In this document: one piece after another, positions 42,275 to 50,568 of the stretch
How positions within the stretch are numbered: the first letter of the stretch is position 1
Layout: each line of letters starts with the position of its first letter
Assembly (NCBI RefSeq): GCF_001425665.1
Contig: NZ_LMCX01000002.1
Span: 310,001 to 374,000 of the forward strand
Direction: 5' to 3'
DNA length: 64,000 nucleotides
Origin: Yonghaparkia sp. Root332
Lineage (GTDB): Bacteria > Actinomycetota > Actinomycetes > Actinomycetales > Microbacteriaceae
Position numbers and translations under genes: made by a program
Notes under the pieces: generated by a model
Told to the model about the DNA's origin: nothing
Seen by the model: only the letters and a program-made list of their open reading frames with translations
The model's database searches: none

Positions 42275-42280
42275 CAAGGC

Positions 42281-43720
42281 ATGAGCGACCTCGTCACCCT
42301 CGGCCAGCGCATCCGTCATTTCCGGTCGGCCGCCGGGCTCACCCTCGATCAGCTCGGCGAGCGGGTCGGCGTCGCCGGCAGTCAGCTCTCGCTCATGGAG
42401 AACGGCCGCCGCGAGCCGCGCATCACGCTGCTGACGGCCATCGCCGAGGCGCTCGGTGTGGCGCTCGCCGATCTGCTGGAGGAGACCCCGCCCTCGCACC
42501 GCGCGGCGCTCGAGATCGAGCTCGAGCGCGCCCAGCGCTCGACCCTCTACGCCTCGCTGGGTCTGCCCGCCGTGCGCGCGTCGCGCTCGATGAGCGACGA
42601 GGTGCTCGAGGCGCTCGTCGGCCTGCACCGCGAGCTCGTGGAGCGCGAGAGCCAGACGATCGCGACCCCCGAGGAGGCCCGCAGGGCCAACACGGAGCTG
42701 CGCCACCGCATGCGGACGCTCGACAACTACCTTCCCGACATCGAGGAGCTCGCCGAGCGGACCGTCCGCGAGACGGGCCACACGACGGGAGCCCTCACGC
42801 ACCGCGAGGTCGGCCTCATGGCCAAGAAGCTCGGGTTCGAGCTCGTCCACGTCGGCGACCTCCCGCACTCGGCGCGATCGGTCATCGACCTCGAGAACGG
42901 CCGCATCTACCTGCCCCCCGCCTCGATCCCCGGGGGCCACGGCCTGCGCTCGATGGCGCTGCAGGCGATCGCGCACCGGCTTCTCGACCACGAGGTGCCG
43001 CGCACCTACGCCGAGTTCCTGCGCCAGCGGCTGGAGATCAACTACTTCGCCGCCGCCTGCCTCATGCCGCGCGAGCAGTCCGTCGCCTTCCTCTCGCAGG
43101 CCAAGAGCGATCGGAACATCGCCGTGGAGGACTTCCGGGACGCCTTCGGCGTCACGCACGAGGCCGCGGCCCTGCGTCTGACCAACCTCGCGACCTCCCA
43201 CCTCGACCTCACCCTGCACTTCCTGCGCGTCGGCGACGACGGCGCCGTGTACAAGGCGTACGAGAACGACGGCCTGCGCCTGCCGGTCGACGTGACCGGC
43301 TCGGTCGAGGGCCAGCTCGTGTGCCGGAACTGGAGCGCGCGCGTCGCCTTCACGCGCACCAACAGGACGACGGAGTTCTACCAGTACACCGACACGCCGG
43401 AGGGCACCTTCTGGGAGTCGACGCAGACCGGCACGAGCGCGAGCGACGAGTTCTCGATCACCGTCGGCGTGCCCTTCGCGCAGTCGAAGTGGTTCCGCGG
43501 TCGCGAGACCACCAACCGCCGCGTCTCGACCTGCCCCGACCCCGCATGCTGCCGCCGCCCCTCGGGCGATCTCGCGAGCCGCTGGCGGGGCAAGGCGTGG
43601 ACGAGCGCCAAGCTGCACGCGCACATCCTGTCGCCGCTGCCGAGCGGGACCTTCCCCGGCGTCGACGACCAGGAGCTCTACCGCTTCCTCGAGGCGCACG
43701 CCGAGCGCGTCGACGACTGA
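42281..43720 (+). CDS. RamB-like transcriptional regulator (HTH + IrrE-like + short-chain fatty acyl domain)
   Basis: A 479-residue regulator. Residues 7-62 form an XRE-type helix-turn-helix ([22 protein letters not shown] to [15 protein letters not shown]). The middle has an ImmA/IrrE-like stretch without a full HExxH ([14 protein letters not shown], then [18 protein letters not shown]), and the C-terminal ~170 residues match the DUF2083 part of RamB, with a cysteine cluster ([12 protein letters not shown]). RamB of Corynebacterium controls acetate and glyoxylate genes. Divergence from pckA suggests control of gluconeogenesis and of itself. The start is leaderless. Confidence 0.92.
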   Translation: MSDLVTLGQRIRHFRSAAGLTLDQLGERVGVAGSQLSLMENGRREPRITLLTAIAEALGVALADLLEETPPSHRAALEIELERAQRSTLYASLGLPAVRASRSMSDEVLEALVGLHRELVERESQTIATPEEARRANTELRHRMRTLDNYLPDIEELAERTVRETGHTTGALTHREVGLMAKKLGFELVHVGDLPHSARSVIDLENGRIYLPPASIPGGHGLRSMALQAIAHRLLDHEVPRTYAEFLRQRLEINYFAAACLMPREQSVAFLSQAKSDRNIAVEDFRDAFGVTHEAAALRLTNLATSHLDLTLHFLRVGDDGAVYKAYENDGLRLPVDVTGSVEGQLVCRNWSARVAFTRTNRTTEFYQYTDTPEGTFWESTQTGTSASDEFSITVGVPFAQSKWFRGRETTNRRVSTCPDPACCRRPSGDLASRWRGKAWTSAKLHAHILSPLPSGTFPGVDDQELYRFLEAHAERVDD

Positions 43721-43723
43721 GGC

Positions 43724-43789
43724 CGGTCGACCGGGCCCCGCCGATCGGGCCCGGCCGATCGGGCCCGCCGGGCGAGGCGCGGTCGACGG
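43724..43789. terminator. GC-rich region of overlapping hairpins between convergent genes
   Basis: The 14-base unit CCGATCGGGCCCGG occurs twice almost in tandem from 43741, and several CGGGCC / GGCCCG stems are possible; outer GTCGAC copies flank them. It separates the RamB-like gene from the reverse rimK-like gene and likely terminates both. Confidence 0.45.
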
Positions 43790-43806
43790 GTCGTCCGCGC
43801 GACGCG

Positions 43807-45015
43807 TCAGGAGTCGGCGGACGTGCCCTGCGCGCCGCTCGTCGCGCCCTTGGGCAGTCGACGCACGGATGCCCGGCGCCGGCGCCGCGGCGTCATCGAG
43901 CGCATCTCGTCCATCTTGCCGAAGCACAGCAGCCGGTCCTCGGCGAGCAGCTCCTGCCGAGCGCGAGGATTCGGGATGACGGTCGTGCCGCGGTTCAGGG
44001 TGAGCACCGTGATGTCGCGGTCGAGGATGCCCGACTCGCCGAGGGTCTTGCCGACGATGTCCGCGCCGGCGTGGACGACGAGCTCGGCCACGCCGTAGCC
44101 CGTCGACACCGAGAGGCGCTGGCGCACGTCGATGTCGGGGAAGGCGACCTCGTGGGCGATGTAGTCGATGATCGCGCCCGCGACGTCGAGCTTGGTCGCC
44201 GACTCGATGCCCTGCAGCCCGGGGGAGGAGTTGACTTCCATGACGAGCGGCCCGTCGTTGCCCTCGAGCATGTCGACGCCCGCGACGCGCAGGCCCATGA
44301 TCTGCGCCGAGCGCACCGCCGCGCGCTCGTACTCGGGCGTCAGCGACACCGCCTCGACCGAGCCGCCGCGGTGCACGTTGGAGCGGAACTCGTCGCCCTC
44401 CGCCGTGCGGCGCATGGCCGCGACGACGCGGTCGCCGACCACGAGGGCGCGGATGTCGCGGCCGCGGCTCTCGGCGATGAACTGCTGGATGAGCACGTTC
44501 TGGTTCGTCGAGTGCAGCGTCTCGATGATCGCCTCGGCGACCTTGGCCTGGGGAGCGAGGATCACCCCGATGCCCTGCGTGCCCTCGAGGAGCTTGATGA
44601 CGACGGGGGCACCGCCCACGCGCTCGATGGCGGGGCGCACGTCGGCGCGGTTGCGCACGAAGGCCGTCGCGGGCATCCCGATGCCGTGGCGGCTGAGGAT
44701 CTGGGTGGCCCGCAGCTTGTCGCGGGCGTTGCTGATGCCGTTGGCGGTGTTGGGGGTGAAGACGTCCATCTGCTCGAACTGACGCACGACGGCGGTGCCG
44801 AAGTAGGTGATCGAGTTGCCGATGCGCGGCAGTACCGCGTCGTAGGTCGACAGCGGTCGACCTCGGTAGTTCAGGTCGGGCTCGGGGCCCGTGAGGTCGA
44901 CGGCGAAGCGCAGCGTGTTGAGGACCTTGACGCGGTGACCGCGCTGCTCGGCGGCGGCGCGGAGGCGCTGGGTGGAGTACGAGTGCGGGGCACGCGAGAG
45001 GATGGCGATTTTCAT
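43807..45015 (-). CDS. rimK: RimK-family ATP-grasp glutamate ligase fused to a TrkA-C-like domain
   Basis: A 402-residue protein, about 100 longer than E. coli RimK. Residues 1-290 are the ATP-grasp ligase: ILSRAPHSYSTQRLRAAAE, VLPRIGNSITYFGTAVVRQFE, PVVIKLLEGTQGIGVILA, IQQFIAESRGRDIRALVVGDRVVAAMRR and VMEVNSSPGLQGIE. RimK adds glutamates to the C-terminus of ribosomal protein S6. Residues about 305-375 (GYGVAELVVHAGADIVGKTL, ITVLTLNRGTTVIPNP, EDRLLCFGKMDEM) read as a TrkA-C/RCK-C regulatory domain. The ATG at 45015 begins the family match. It is divergent from a RimB-like protease gene with 25 bases between the start codons. Confidence 0.9.
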   Translation of the reverse strand: MKIAILSRAPHSYSTQRLRAAAEQRGHRVKVLNTLRFAVDLTGPEPDLNYRGRPLSTYDAVLPRIGNSITYFGTAVVRQFEQMDVFTPNTANGISNARDKLRATQILSRHGIGMPATAFVRNRADVRPAIERVGGAPVVIKLLEGTQGIGVILAPQAKVAEAIIETLHSTNQNVLIQQFIAESRGRDIRALVVGDRVVAAMRRTAEGDEFRSNVHRGGSVEAVSLTPEYERAAVRSAQIMGLRVAGVDMLEGNDGPLVMEVNSSPGLQGIESATKLDVAGAIIDYIAHEVAFPDIDVRQRLSVSTGYGVAELVVHAGADIVGKTLGESGILDRDITVLTLNRGTTVIPNPRARQELLAEDRLLCFGKMDEMRSMTPRRRRRASVRRLPKGATSGAQGTSADS

Positions 45016-45040
45016 GGGGCGCCCCTGACAAGATGAGGGT

Positions 45041-45517
45041 GTGACGGAGTCCGCCCATTCAATCACCATCGCCGGATGGCGAGAGTGGATCGCTCTGCCC
45101 AGCGCCGGCATCCCCTGGATCAAGGCCAAGCTCGACACCGGCGCCCGCACCTCCTCGGTGCACGCGTTCGACGTCGAGCTCGTCGGGGAGGGCGAGGACG
45201 AGCGCGTGCGCTTCCGGATCCACCCCTGGCAGGAGTCGGCGGCGGACGCCGTGCTCGTCGAGTGCCCCGTGCACGACCGCCGCAGCGTGCGCAGCTCGTC
45301 GGGCCATGTCGAGGAGCGCCTCGTCGTCCTCATGGACGTCGCCATCATGGGGCGCCCCGTCACGACGGAGGTCACGCTGAGCAATCGCGACACGATGGGC
45401 TTCCGGATGCTCATCGGTCGTCAGGCGCTGCGCCACGGCTTCGTGGTCGACTCGGCCCGGTCGTTCCTCGGCGGCCGCGCGCCCAAAGAGGTGCGTCGGG
45501 CCAACCGCGGCCGCTAG
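45041..45517 (+). CDS. RimB-like retropepsin-fold protease
   Basis: A 158-residue protein of the putative ATP-dependent zinc protease / RimB family, which has the pepsin-like aspartic fold. The active-site motif is WIKAKLDTGARTSSVHAFDVE with DTGA, and the second half has RPVTTEVTLSNRDTMGFRMLIGRQAL. In Pseudomonas, RimB acts on S6 that RimK has glutamylated. The GTG at 45041 may be leaderless (CAAGAT six bases upstream, a weak -10). The next features are the tRNA-trailer repeats. A palindrome GGGGCGCCCC (45016-45025) lies in the shared control gap. Confidence 0.9.
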   Translation: MTESAHSITIAGWREWIALPSAGIPWIKAKLDTGARTSSVHAFDVELVGEGEDERVRFRIHPWQESAADAVLVECPVHDRRSVRSSSGHVEERLVVLMDVAIMGRPVTTEVTLSNRDTMGFRMLIGRQALRHGFVVDSARSFLGGRAPKEVRRANRGR

Positions 45518-45526
45518 CCGCGCGGA

Positions 45527-45569
45527 GCGCGCTGCGCCGCAGGGGCGGCGACGCGGCCAGGAATGAACA
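45527..45569 (-). repeat. tRNA-trailer stem-loop repeat, copy B
   Basis: A 42-base copy (45527-45568) differing from copy A at a few positions: loop AGGGGCG, and 3' arm GCGACGCGGC, which leaves one mismatch and one G-U pair in the stem. It stands in tandem with copy C at a 43-base period. Confidence 0.85.
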
Positions 45570-45615
45570 GCGCGCTGCGCCGCAGGAGCGGCGGCGCAGC
45601 CAGGAGTGAACGCAG
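45570..45615 (-). repeat. tRNA-trailer stem-loop repeat, copy C (3' of tRNA-Arg)
   Basis: The 42-base unit 45570-45611 equals copy A except for one base (AGTGAAC instead of AATGAAC) and is followed by four bases before the tRNA, exactly as at the tRNA-Gly locus. The perfect 10-bp stem and AGGAGCG loop are conserved. Confidence 0.85.
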
Positions 45616-45688
45616 CGCCCCCGACAGGATTCGAACCTGCGGCCCTCAGTACCGGAAACTGATGCTCTATCCCCTGAGCTACGGAGGC
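45616..45688 (-). tRNA. tRNA-Arg (anticodon CCG)
   Basis: A 73-base cloverleaf on the reverse strand: acceptor GCCTCCG with CGGGGGC (one G-T pair), D arm GCTC/GAGC, anticodon stem TCAGT/ACTGA with loop TTCCGGT giving CCG, T arm CAGG-TTCGAAT-CCTG. CCA is not encoded. Two stem-loop repeats follow its 3' end. Confidence 0.95.
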
Positions 45689-45742
45689 GAGAGTCAGCCT
45701 AGCGGGTTCCCCGGGGCCGTGGCGCCGTGCCAGCATGTGGCC

Positions 45743-46579
45743 ATGACGCCGGCCTCGGTCCGCACTCAGCTCGTCCGGGAGGTCGGGTGCGCGCTCGACG
45801 GGGTCCTCGGCGAGCCGACCGCGCTCGTGCTCGCGATCGCCGTCGCCGACGCGGAGGGCCTGTCGCGATCGGAGCGCCTCCGCGTCGCGGTCGACGGCCG
45901 ATCGCTCGCGGCGGCCGAGCATCCCGGGCCGGCGGGCACTCGCTGGCACACGGTCGACGCGCCCGCGGGGCGACTGCGGATCGAGTACGAGGCGACGGTG
46001 CGCGGCCGAGCGCGGCCGGCGGCGGTCTCGCCGCTGGACCGGATCCTCGATGTGCGCCCGAGCCGCTACGTGCAGAGCGACATCGTCCCCGCCCTCATCC
46101 ACGGGGAGGTGGTGCGAGCCTTCGCGACGCTGCCGCCGCTCGAGCGCATCGGCGCGGTGCGCGACGCGGTCGGCGGCGCCCTCGAGTACTCGTGGGCGTC
46201 CACACGCCCCACCGACGGCATCGCGGAGCCGCTCGAGGCGGGGCAGGGTGTCTGCCGGGACTTCGCGCACGTCGTCGCCGGCATCCTGCGGGCGACCGAT
46301 CTGCCGGCGCGCGTCGTCTCGGTCTACGCTCCTGGGCTCGAGCCGATGGACTTCCACGCCGTCGTCGAGGTCGCGGTGGGCGAGGAGTGGCTTCTCGTGG
46401 ACGCGACCGGTCTCGCGCCGCGGCGGACGATGCTCCGCATCGCGACGGGGCGGGATGCCGCGGACACCGCGTACCTCGCCAGCGACGGCTCGGCGCTCGC
46501 CCTGACCTCCGTGCGCGTGCGGGCCGCGGCGAGCGAATGCGGGCCGGAGCTGCCCGAGGAGCTGCTCGCCCTCGGCTGA
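45743..46579 (+). CDS. Transglutaminase-like domain protein
   Basis: A 278-residue cytoplasmic protein of the transglutaminase-like superfamily. A beta-rich N-terminal half (to about 115: RLRVAVDGRSLAA, LRIEYEATVRG) precedes the core. The catalytic triad is visible: Cys in GQGVCRDFAHVVAGILRA near 170, His in PMDFHAVVEVAV near 205 and Asp in WLLVDATGLAPRR. Bacterial members act as proteases or amide-bond formers, often undefined. MTPASV at 45743 was taken as start; the ORF frame is open further upstream across the tRNA, so a later GTG or ATG is not excluded. The argS gene follows after 31 bases. Confidence 0.88.
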   Translation: MTPASVRTQLVREVGCALDGVLGEPTALVLAIAVADAEGLSRSERLRVAVDGRSLAAAEHPGPAGTRWHTVDAPAGRLRIEYEATVRGRARPAAVSPLDRILDVRPSRYVQSDIVPALIHGEVVRAFATLPPLERIGAVRDAVGGALEYSWASTRPTDGIAEPLEAGQGVCRDFAHVVAGILRATDLPARVVSVYAPGLEPMDFHAVVEVAVGEEWLLVDATGLAPRRTMLRIATGRDAADTAYLASDGSALALTSVRVRAAASECGPELPEELLALG

Positions 46580-46598
46580 TCGCCCCGGTGCGCCTCGG

Positions 46599-46604
46599 TA
46601 GGAT
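46599..46604 (+). promoter_or_regulatory. -10 box of a leaderless promoter for argS
   Basis: TAGGAT, six bases before the GTG at 46611; no ribosome site. Confidence 0.55.
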
Positions 46605-46610
46605 TCGAGG

Positions 46611-48275
46611 GTGAATCCCGACCTCCTCGCCTCGTCTCTGCTCGCCGCCGTCACCGCCGCGGTCGAGCGACGCGACGCGGAGGCGGCCGGCTCGCTCTCG
46701 GTCGGCGACATCGCGCTCGAGCGCCCGCGCAACCGGGACCACGGCGACTGGGCGACGAGCGTCGCGCTCAAGCTCGCGAAGCGCATCGGGCTCGCGCCGC
46801 GCGCGCTCGCGGAGGAGCTCGCGACCGCGTTCGGCGCGATCGAGGGCGTCGCGAGCGTGGAGATCGCCGGTCCCGGGTTCCTCAACATCCGGCTCGAGGC
46901 CGGCGCGGCCGGGGCGCTCGCCGCGGCGATCGTCGCCGCGGGCGAGGGCTACGGGGGCAACGACGCTCTCGCGGGCCAGTCGATCAACCTCGAATTCGTC
47001 TCCGCGAACCCCACGGGGCCCCTGCACATCGGGCACACCCGGTGGGCGGCGCTCGGCGACTCGCTCGCGCGCGTGCTGAAGGCCGCCGGTGCGGCGGTCA
47101 CGAGCGAGTTCTACATCAACGACGCCGGCGCGCAGATGGACACCTTCGGGGAGTCGGTCCTCGCGGCCGCGCTCGGCGACCCGGCTCCGGAGAACGCCTA
47201 CCCGGGCCAGTACATCGCCGACCTCGGCGCGCGCGCTCTCGCTGAACGGCCCGACCTCGCCCACCTCCCGCGCGCGGACGCCGTCGCGGTCGCCCGGGAG
47301 CTCGCCTACGGCTGGCAGCTCGCCGAGATCCGCGAGTCGCTCGAGCGCTTCAACGTCCGCTTCGACGTCTGGTTCAGCGAGCGCACGCTGCACTCCGCGA
47401 CCGACGGGACGCGCAGCGCGATCGATGAGGCGGTCGACCGCCTTCGCGCTCAGGGGCACGTCTTCGACGAGGAGGACGCGATCTGGGTGCGCACGACCGA
47501 CTTCGGCGACGACAAGGACCGCGTGATCCGGCGCGGCAACGGCGTCCACACCTACTTCGCCGCCGACGCCGCCTACTACCTCTCCAAGAAGGATCGGGGC
47601 TTCGGGCGCACGATCTACCTGCTCGGCGCGGACCACCACGGCTACGTGCATCGTCTGAAGGCGCTCGCGGGTGCCGCCGGCGACGACCCCGAGACCGACA
47701 TCGAGGTCCTCATCGGGCAGCTCGTCAGCATCAACGGGGCGCGGCTCAGCAAGCGCGCGGGCAACATCATCGAGCTGAACGACCTGCGCGAATGGCTCGG
47801 CACGGATGCCCTGCGCTACTCGCTCGCCCGGTACCCGGCCGACTCGCCGCTGACTCTCGACCCGGAGCTGCTGCAGAAGCGCACCAACGACAACCCGGTC
47901 TTCTACGTCCAGTACGCCCACGCCCGCACGCACCAGGTCGCGCGCAACGCGGACGCGGCCGGGGTGGACGGCTCCCGCTTCTCGGCCGAGCTGCTGACCG
48001 AGGAGACGGAGAGCATCCTGCTCGGCGCCCTCGCCGAGTTCCCGCGCATCGTCGCCCAGGCGGCGAGCTTGCGCGAGCCGCACCGCGTCGCGCGCTACCT
48101 CGAGGAGCTCGCGGCGTCCTTCCACCGCTGGTACGACGCCTGCCGCGTGACACCGGTCGGCGACGACCCGGTCGAGCCGGTCCACCACTCCCGCCGCGTG
48201 CTCGCCGACGCGACCGGTCAGGTGCTCCGCAACGGCCTGGGCCTCCTGGGCGTCTCCGCTCCGGAGCGGATGTAG
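46611..48275 (+). CDS. argS: Arginyl-tRNA synthetase
   Basis: A 554-residue class I synthetase that charges tRNA-Arg. The N-terminal Add1 domain (residues 1-100) is followed by the HIGH box in NPTGPLHIGHTRWAALGD near 133-150, the KMSKS-like loop in RLSKRAGNII near 378, and the C-terminal anticodon-binding helical domain ending SAPERM. The start is GTG, six bases after TAGGAT. Its position before the lysA-hom-thrC-thrB block is the usual actinobacterial order, though a reverse gene lies between here. The LmeA-like gene follows three bases later. Confidence 0.97.
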   Translation: MNPDLLASSLLAAVTAAVERRDAEAAGSLSVGDIALERPRNRDHGDWATSVALKLAKRIGLAPRALAEELATAFGAIEGVASVEIAGPGFLNIRLEAGAAGALAAAIVAAGEGYGGNDALAGQSINLEFVSANPTGPLHIGHTRWAALGDSLARVLKAAGAAVTSEFYINDAGAQMDTFGESVLAAALGDPAPENAYPGQYIADLGARALAERPDLAHLPRADAVAVARELAYGWQLAEIRESLERFNVRFDVWFSERTLHSATDGTRSAIDEAVDRLRAQGHVFDEEDAIWVRTTDFGDDKDRVIRRGNGVHTYFAADAAYYLSKKDRGFGRTIYLLGADHHGYVHRLKALAGAAGDDPETDIEVLIGQLVSINGARLSKRAGNIIELNDLREWLGTDALRYSLARYPADSPLTLDPELLQKRTNDNPVFYVQYAHARTHQVARNADAAGVDGSRFSAELLTEETESILLGALAEFPRIVAQAASLREPHRVARYLEELAASFHRWYDACRVTPVGDDPVEPVHHSRRVLADATGQVLRNGLGLLGVSAPERM

Positions 48276-48278
48276 CCG

Positions 48279-49079
48279 ATGAGCGCCTCCGCTCCCGCCG
48301 ACCGGCCCGTCGCGAGCCGCCGTCGCGGCGGTCGCCGAGCGGTCATCATCGTCGGCGTGACGGCCGCCCTCCTCGGCGTGCTCGCGCTCGCCGCGATCGT
48401 CGCCGACGGCGCCGTCCGGGGAGTCATCCGCGACGAGGTCGCCGATCGGGTGCGCACCGCCCTCGAGCTCGACCCCGAGCATCCTGTCGCAGTCGACATC
48501 GCGGGCCGATCGGTGCTCCTTCAGCTCGCGTCGGGGCGCTTCGAGCGCGTCGACGTCGACGCCGGTGAGATCTCGGCCGGCGACCTGACCGGCACTCTGA
48601 CCATGTCGGCCACGGGCATCCCCGTCGACAGCACGCGGCCGACCGAGCGCGTCGATGCCCGCTTCGTCGTCCAGGAGGGCGACATCGCCGCGATCGCGGG
48701 CGCTCTCTCGGGTGCGTCGATCGAAGAGGTGGCGCTCGAGGGCGGCCAGATCCGCTTCCGCTCGACTCTCGACCTGCTGGGGATCCCTCTCGAGGTCGGC
48801 GTGGGGCTCCTGCCGGAGGCGGCGGACGGCGCCCTGACCTTCACCCCCGCCTCGCTCGTCCTCGGCGAGGAAGAGATCGACCTGCAGCGCTTCGCCGAGC
48901 AGTTCGGCGGGCTCGGCGACGGCCTGCTCTCGGCGCAGTCGGTGTGTGTCGCCGAGCACCTGCCGAGCGGTCTCCTCCTGGAGAAGGTCGACGTCGAGGA
49001 GGACGCTCTCGTGATCGCGCTCGGCGCCGACGACGTCGCGCTCGACGGGCCGGCGCTCTCTCAGCGCGGCACGTGCTGA
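48279..49079 (+). CDS. LmeA-like (DUF2993) lipid-binding membrane-anchored protein
   Basis: A 266-residue protein with a basic cytoplasmic N-terminus, one signal-anchor span (AVIIVGVTAALLGVLALAAIVA, about 22-43), and an outer beta-rich domain of the DUF2993 type (VDVDAGEISAGDLTGTLTMSATGIPVDST and FRSTLDLLGIPLEVGVGLLPE). LmeA of mycobacteria binds phospholipid and is needed for lipomannan maturation; a role in lipoglycan or lipid transfer is therefore likely but inferred. It starts three bases after the argS stop and is probably co-transcribed. It ends four bases before the convergent beta-CASP gene. Confidence 0.82.
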   Translation: MSASAPADRPVASRRRGGRRAVIIVGVTAALLGVLALAAIVADGAVRGVIRDEVADRVRTALELDPEHPVAVDIAGRSVLLQLASGRFERVDVDAGEISAGDLTGTLTMSATGIPVDSTRPTERVDARFVVQEGDIAAIAGALSGASIEEVALEGGQIRFRSTLDLLGIPLEVGVGLLPEAADGALTFTPASLVLGEEEIDLQRFAEQFGGLGDGLLSAQSVCVAEHLPSGLLLEKVDVEEDALVIALGADDVALDGPALSQRGTC

Positions 49080-49083
49080 CCCG

Positions 49084-50460
49084 CTAGATCTCCACCTGCT
49101 CGCCCTGCTCGGGCACTCGCGCGCGCACGCGGAGCTCGCGCTCGATGCGCCCGCGCAGCACGTCGGCGGCGTCCGGCTCGCCATGCACCACGTAGGCGTG
49201 CTCGACGCTCGCGTCGCGCATCCAATCGAGGATCTGCTCCGCGTCGGCGTGCGCCGACATGCTCTGCAGCTGCACGACCTCGGCCGCGATCCGAATCTCG
49301 CGGCCGAAGATCCGCAGCGACTCCGCGCCCCCGGCGAGAGCGGCCCCGCGCGTCCCGCCCGCCTGGTACCCCGTGAGCACGATCGCGTTGCGCGCGTCCC
49401 CGCCGTATGCGGCGAGGTGATGAAGAATCCGCCCGCCGGTGAGCATCCCGCTCGCGGCGACGATGATCATCGGCCCGCCGCGCAGGTTCAGCAGCTTCGA
49501 GTCGTCCACCGTGCGGACCATCGTCGCGAGGTCGTACAGGTCGGCGAGGTCGTCGCCGGTCACGCGGTGCTCGTCCGGGTGCGCGCGGTAGAGGGCCGTC
49601 GCATCCACCGCCATGGGGCTGTTGAGGTAGATCGGCGCGTTCGGGATCCTGCCCGCGCGCCGCAGTCTCGACAGGTGCAGCAGAAGGGCCTGCGCGCGCC
49701 CGACCGCGAACGCCGGGATCATCACGACGCCGCCCCGCCCGAGCACGCGTTCGAGCACGGGAGCGAGCTCCTCCGCCGGGTCGGTGACCGGATGCGCGCG
49801 GTCGCCGTACGTCGACTCGACGAGCAGCGCGTGCGCGGGTGACAGGGCGGAGAGCGGCTCGGGCGCGATCATGAGTGCGTCGTCGGCACGGCCGAGGTCG
49901 CCGCTCACGTGCAGCTCGCGTCCGCTCGCCCGGAAGCGGACGTGCGCGGCGCCGAGGATGTGCCCGGCGTGATGCAGCTCCGCCTCCACGCGCCCGGGGA
50001 GGGTGATCGTCTCGCCGAACCGCCGCGCGCTGACGCTCTCGAGCGCCCGCTCGGCGTCGACGGTCGTGTAGAGCGGGGCGGGGGAGTCGTGCTTGGAGTA
50101 CCCCTTCCTCGCCGCGAAGCGCGCCTCCTCCTCCAGCAGGTGGGCCGAGTCGGGCCACAGGAGCCCGACGAGCGACGCGGTGCCCGACGAGCAGATGATC
50201 GGCCCGCTGAACCCGTCGCGCACGAGCGCCGGCAGGTAGCCGGAGTGGTCGAGGTGCGCGTGCGTCACCACGACCGCGTCGATCGACGACGGCGGCACCG
50301 GGAACGGCGCCCGGTTGCGCAGCCGCAGCTGCTTGTACCCCTGGAACAGGCCGCAGTCGATGAGAATGCGCGCGCCGTTCGACTCGAGCAGGAACCGGGA
50401 CCCCGTCACCGTTCCCGTCCCGCCGAGGAACCGCAGCGTCGGGTGCTCGTCGTGGGCCAT
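49084..50460 (-). CDS. Metallo-beta-lactamase / beta-CASP RNA exonuclease-like protein
   Basis: A 458-residue beta-CASP hydrolase. THAHLDHSGYLPAL near residue 60 is the HxHxDH zinc motif, HHAGHILGAAHV carries the third His, VSGDLGRADD the Asp, and SAHADAEQILDWM the C-terminal His; the RMMBL tail (ESLRIFGREIRIAAEV) is present. The group comprises RNA-processing nucleases of the YSH1/CPSF-73 type. MAHDEHP at 50460 is the usual start. It sits in reverse between argS/LmeA-like and lysA, an interruption of the common order. It is divergent from lysA across 193 bases holding a palindrome. Confidence 0.92.
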   Translation of the reverse strand: MAHDEHPTLRFLGGTGTVTGSRFLLESNGARILIDCGLFQGYKQLRLRNRAPFPVPPSSIDAVVVTHAHLDHSGYLPALVRDGFSGPIICSSGTASLVGLLWPDSAHLLEEEARFAARKGYSKHDSPAPLYTTVDAERALESVSARRFGETITLPGRVEAELHHAGHILGAAHVRFRASGRELHVSGDLGRADDALMIAPEPLSALSPAHALLVESTYGDRAHPVTDPAEELAPVLERVLGRGGVVMIPAFAVGRAQALLLHLSRLRRAGRIPNAPIYLNSPMAVDATALYRAHPDEHRVTGDDLADLYDLATMVRTVDDSKLLNLRGGPMIIVAASGMLTGGRILHHLAAYGGDARNAIVLTGYQAGGTRGAALAGGAESLRIFGREIRIAAEVVQLQSMSAHADAEQILDWMRDASVEHAYVVHGEPDAADVLRGRIERELRVRARVPEQGEQVEI

Positions 50461-50477
50461 CTCCGCATCCCTTCTCG

Positions 50478-50495
50478 CGAGACGGCGCCGTCTCG
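50478..50495. promoter_or_regulatory. 18-base perfect palindrome in the lysA / beta-CASP control region
   Basis: CGAGACGGCGCCGTCTCG reads the same on both strands. It lies 18 bases upstream of the beta-CASP start and ~160 before lysA, and may be an operator for the beta-CASP gene. Confidence 0.45.
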
Positions 50496-50532
50496 TCGCC
50501 CGCCCAGTGTGCTCCGCATCCGCGACCCGGCC

Positions 50533-50568
50533 CAGGGGCGAAAGGCCCCTGTCGGCGCACGGTAGAAT
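50533..50568 (+). promoter_or_regulatory. Hairpin and -10 box upstream of lysA
   Basis: A 7-bp stem CAGGGGC / GCCCCTG (50533-50539, 50545-50551) with GAAAG loop is followed by TAGAAT (50563-50568), the best -10 in the gap. A start near 50575 would give a leader of about 80 bases. No T-box or lysine riboswitch is recognisable. Confidence 0.4.

Noticed and set aside
42940-43090. A working IrrE-type protease site in the RamB-like protein
   Set aside because: The segment reads [10 protein letters not shown], not HExxH, so peptidase activity is unlikely; it is kept as a regulatory fold.
45527-45611. CRISPR-like direct repeats
   Set aside because: Only two tandem copies without spacers, each a self-complementary hairpin tied to a tRNA gene; no cas genes.
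46599-46610. Ribosome-binding site GAGG before argS
   Set aside because: TCGAGG touches the GTG directly and is too close for use; the TAGGAT position fits a leaderless start better.
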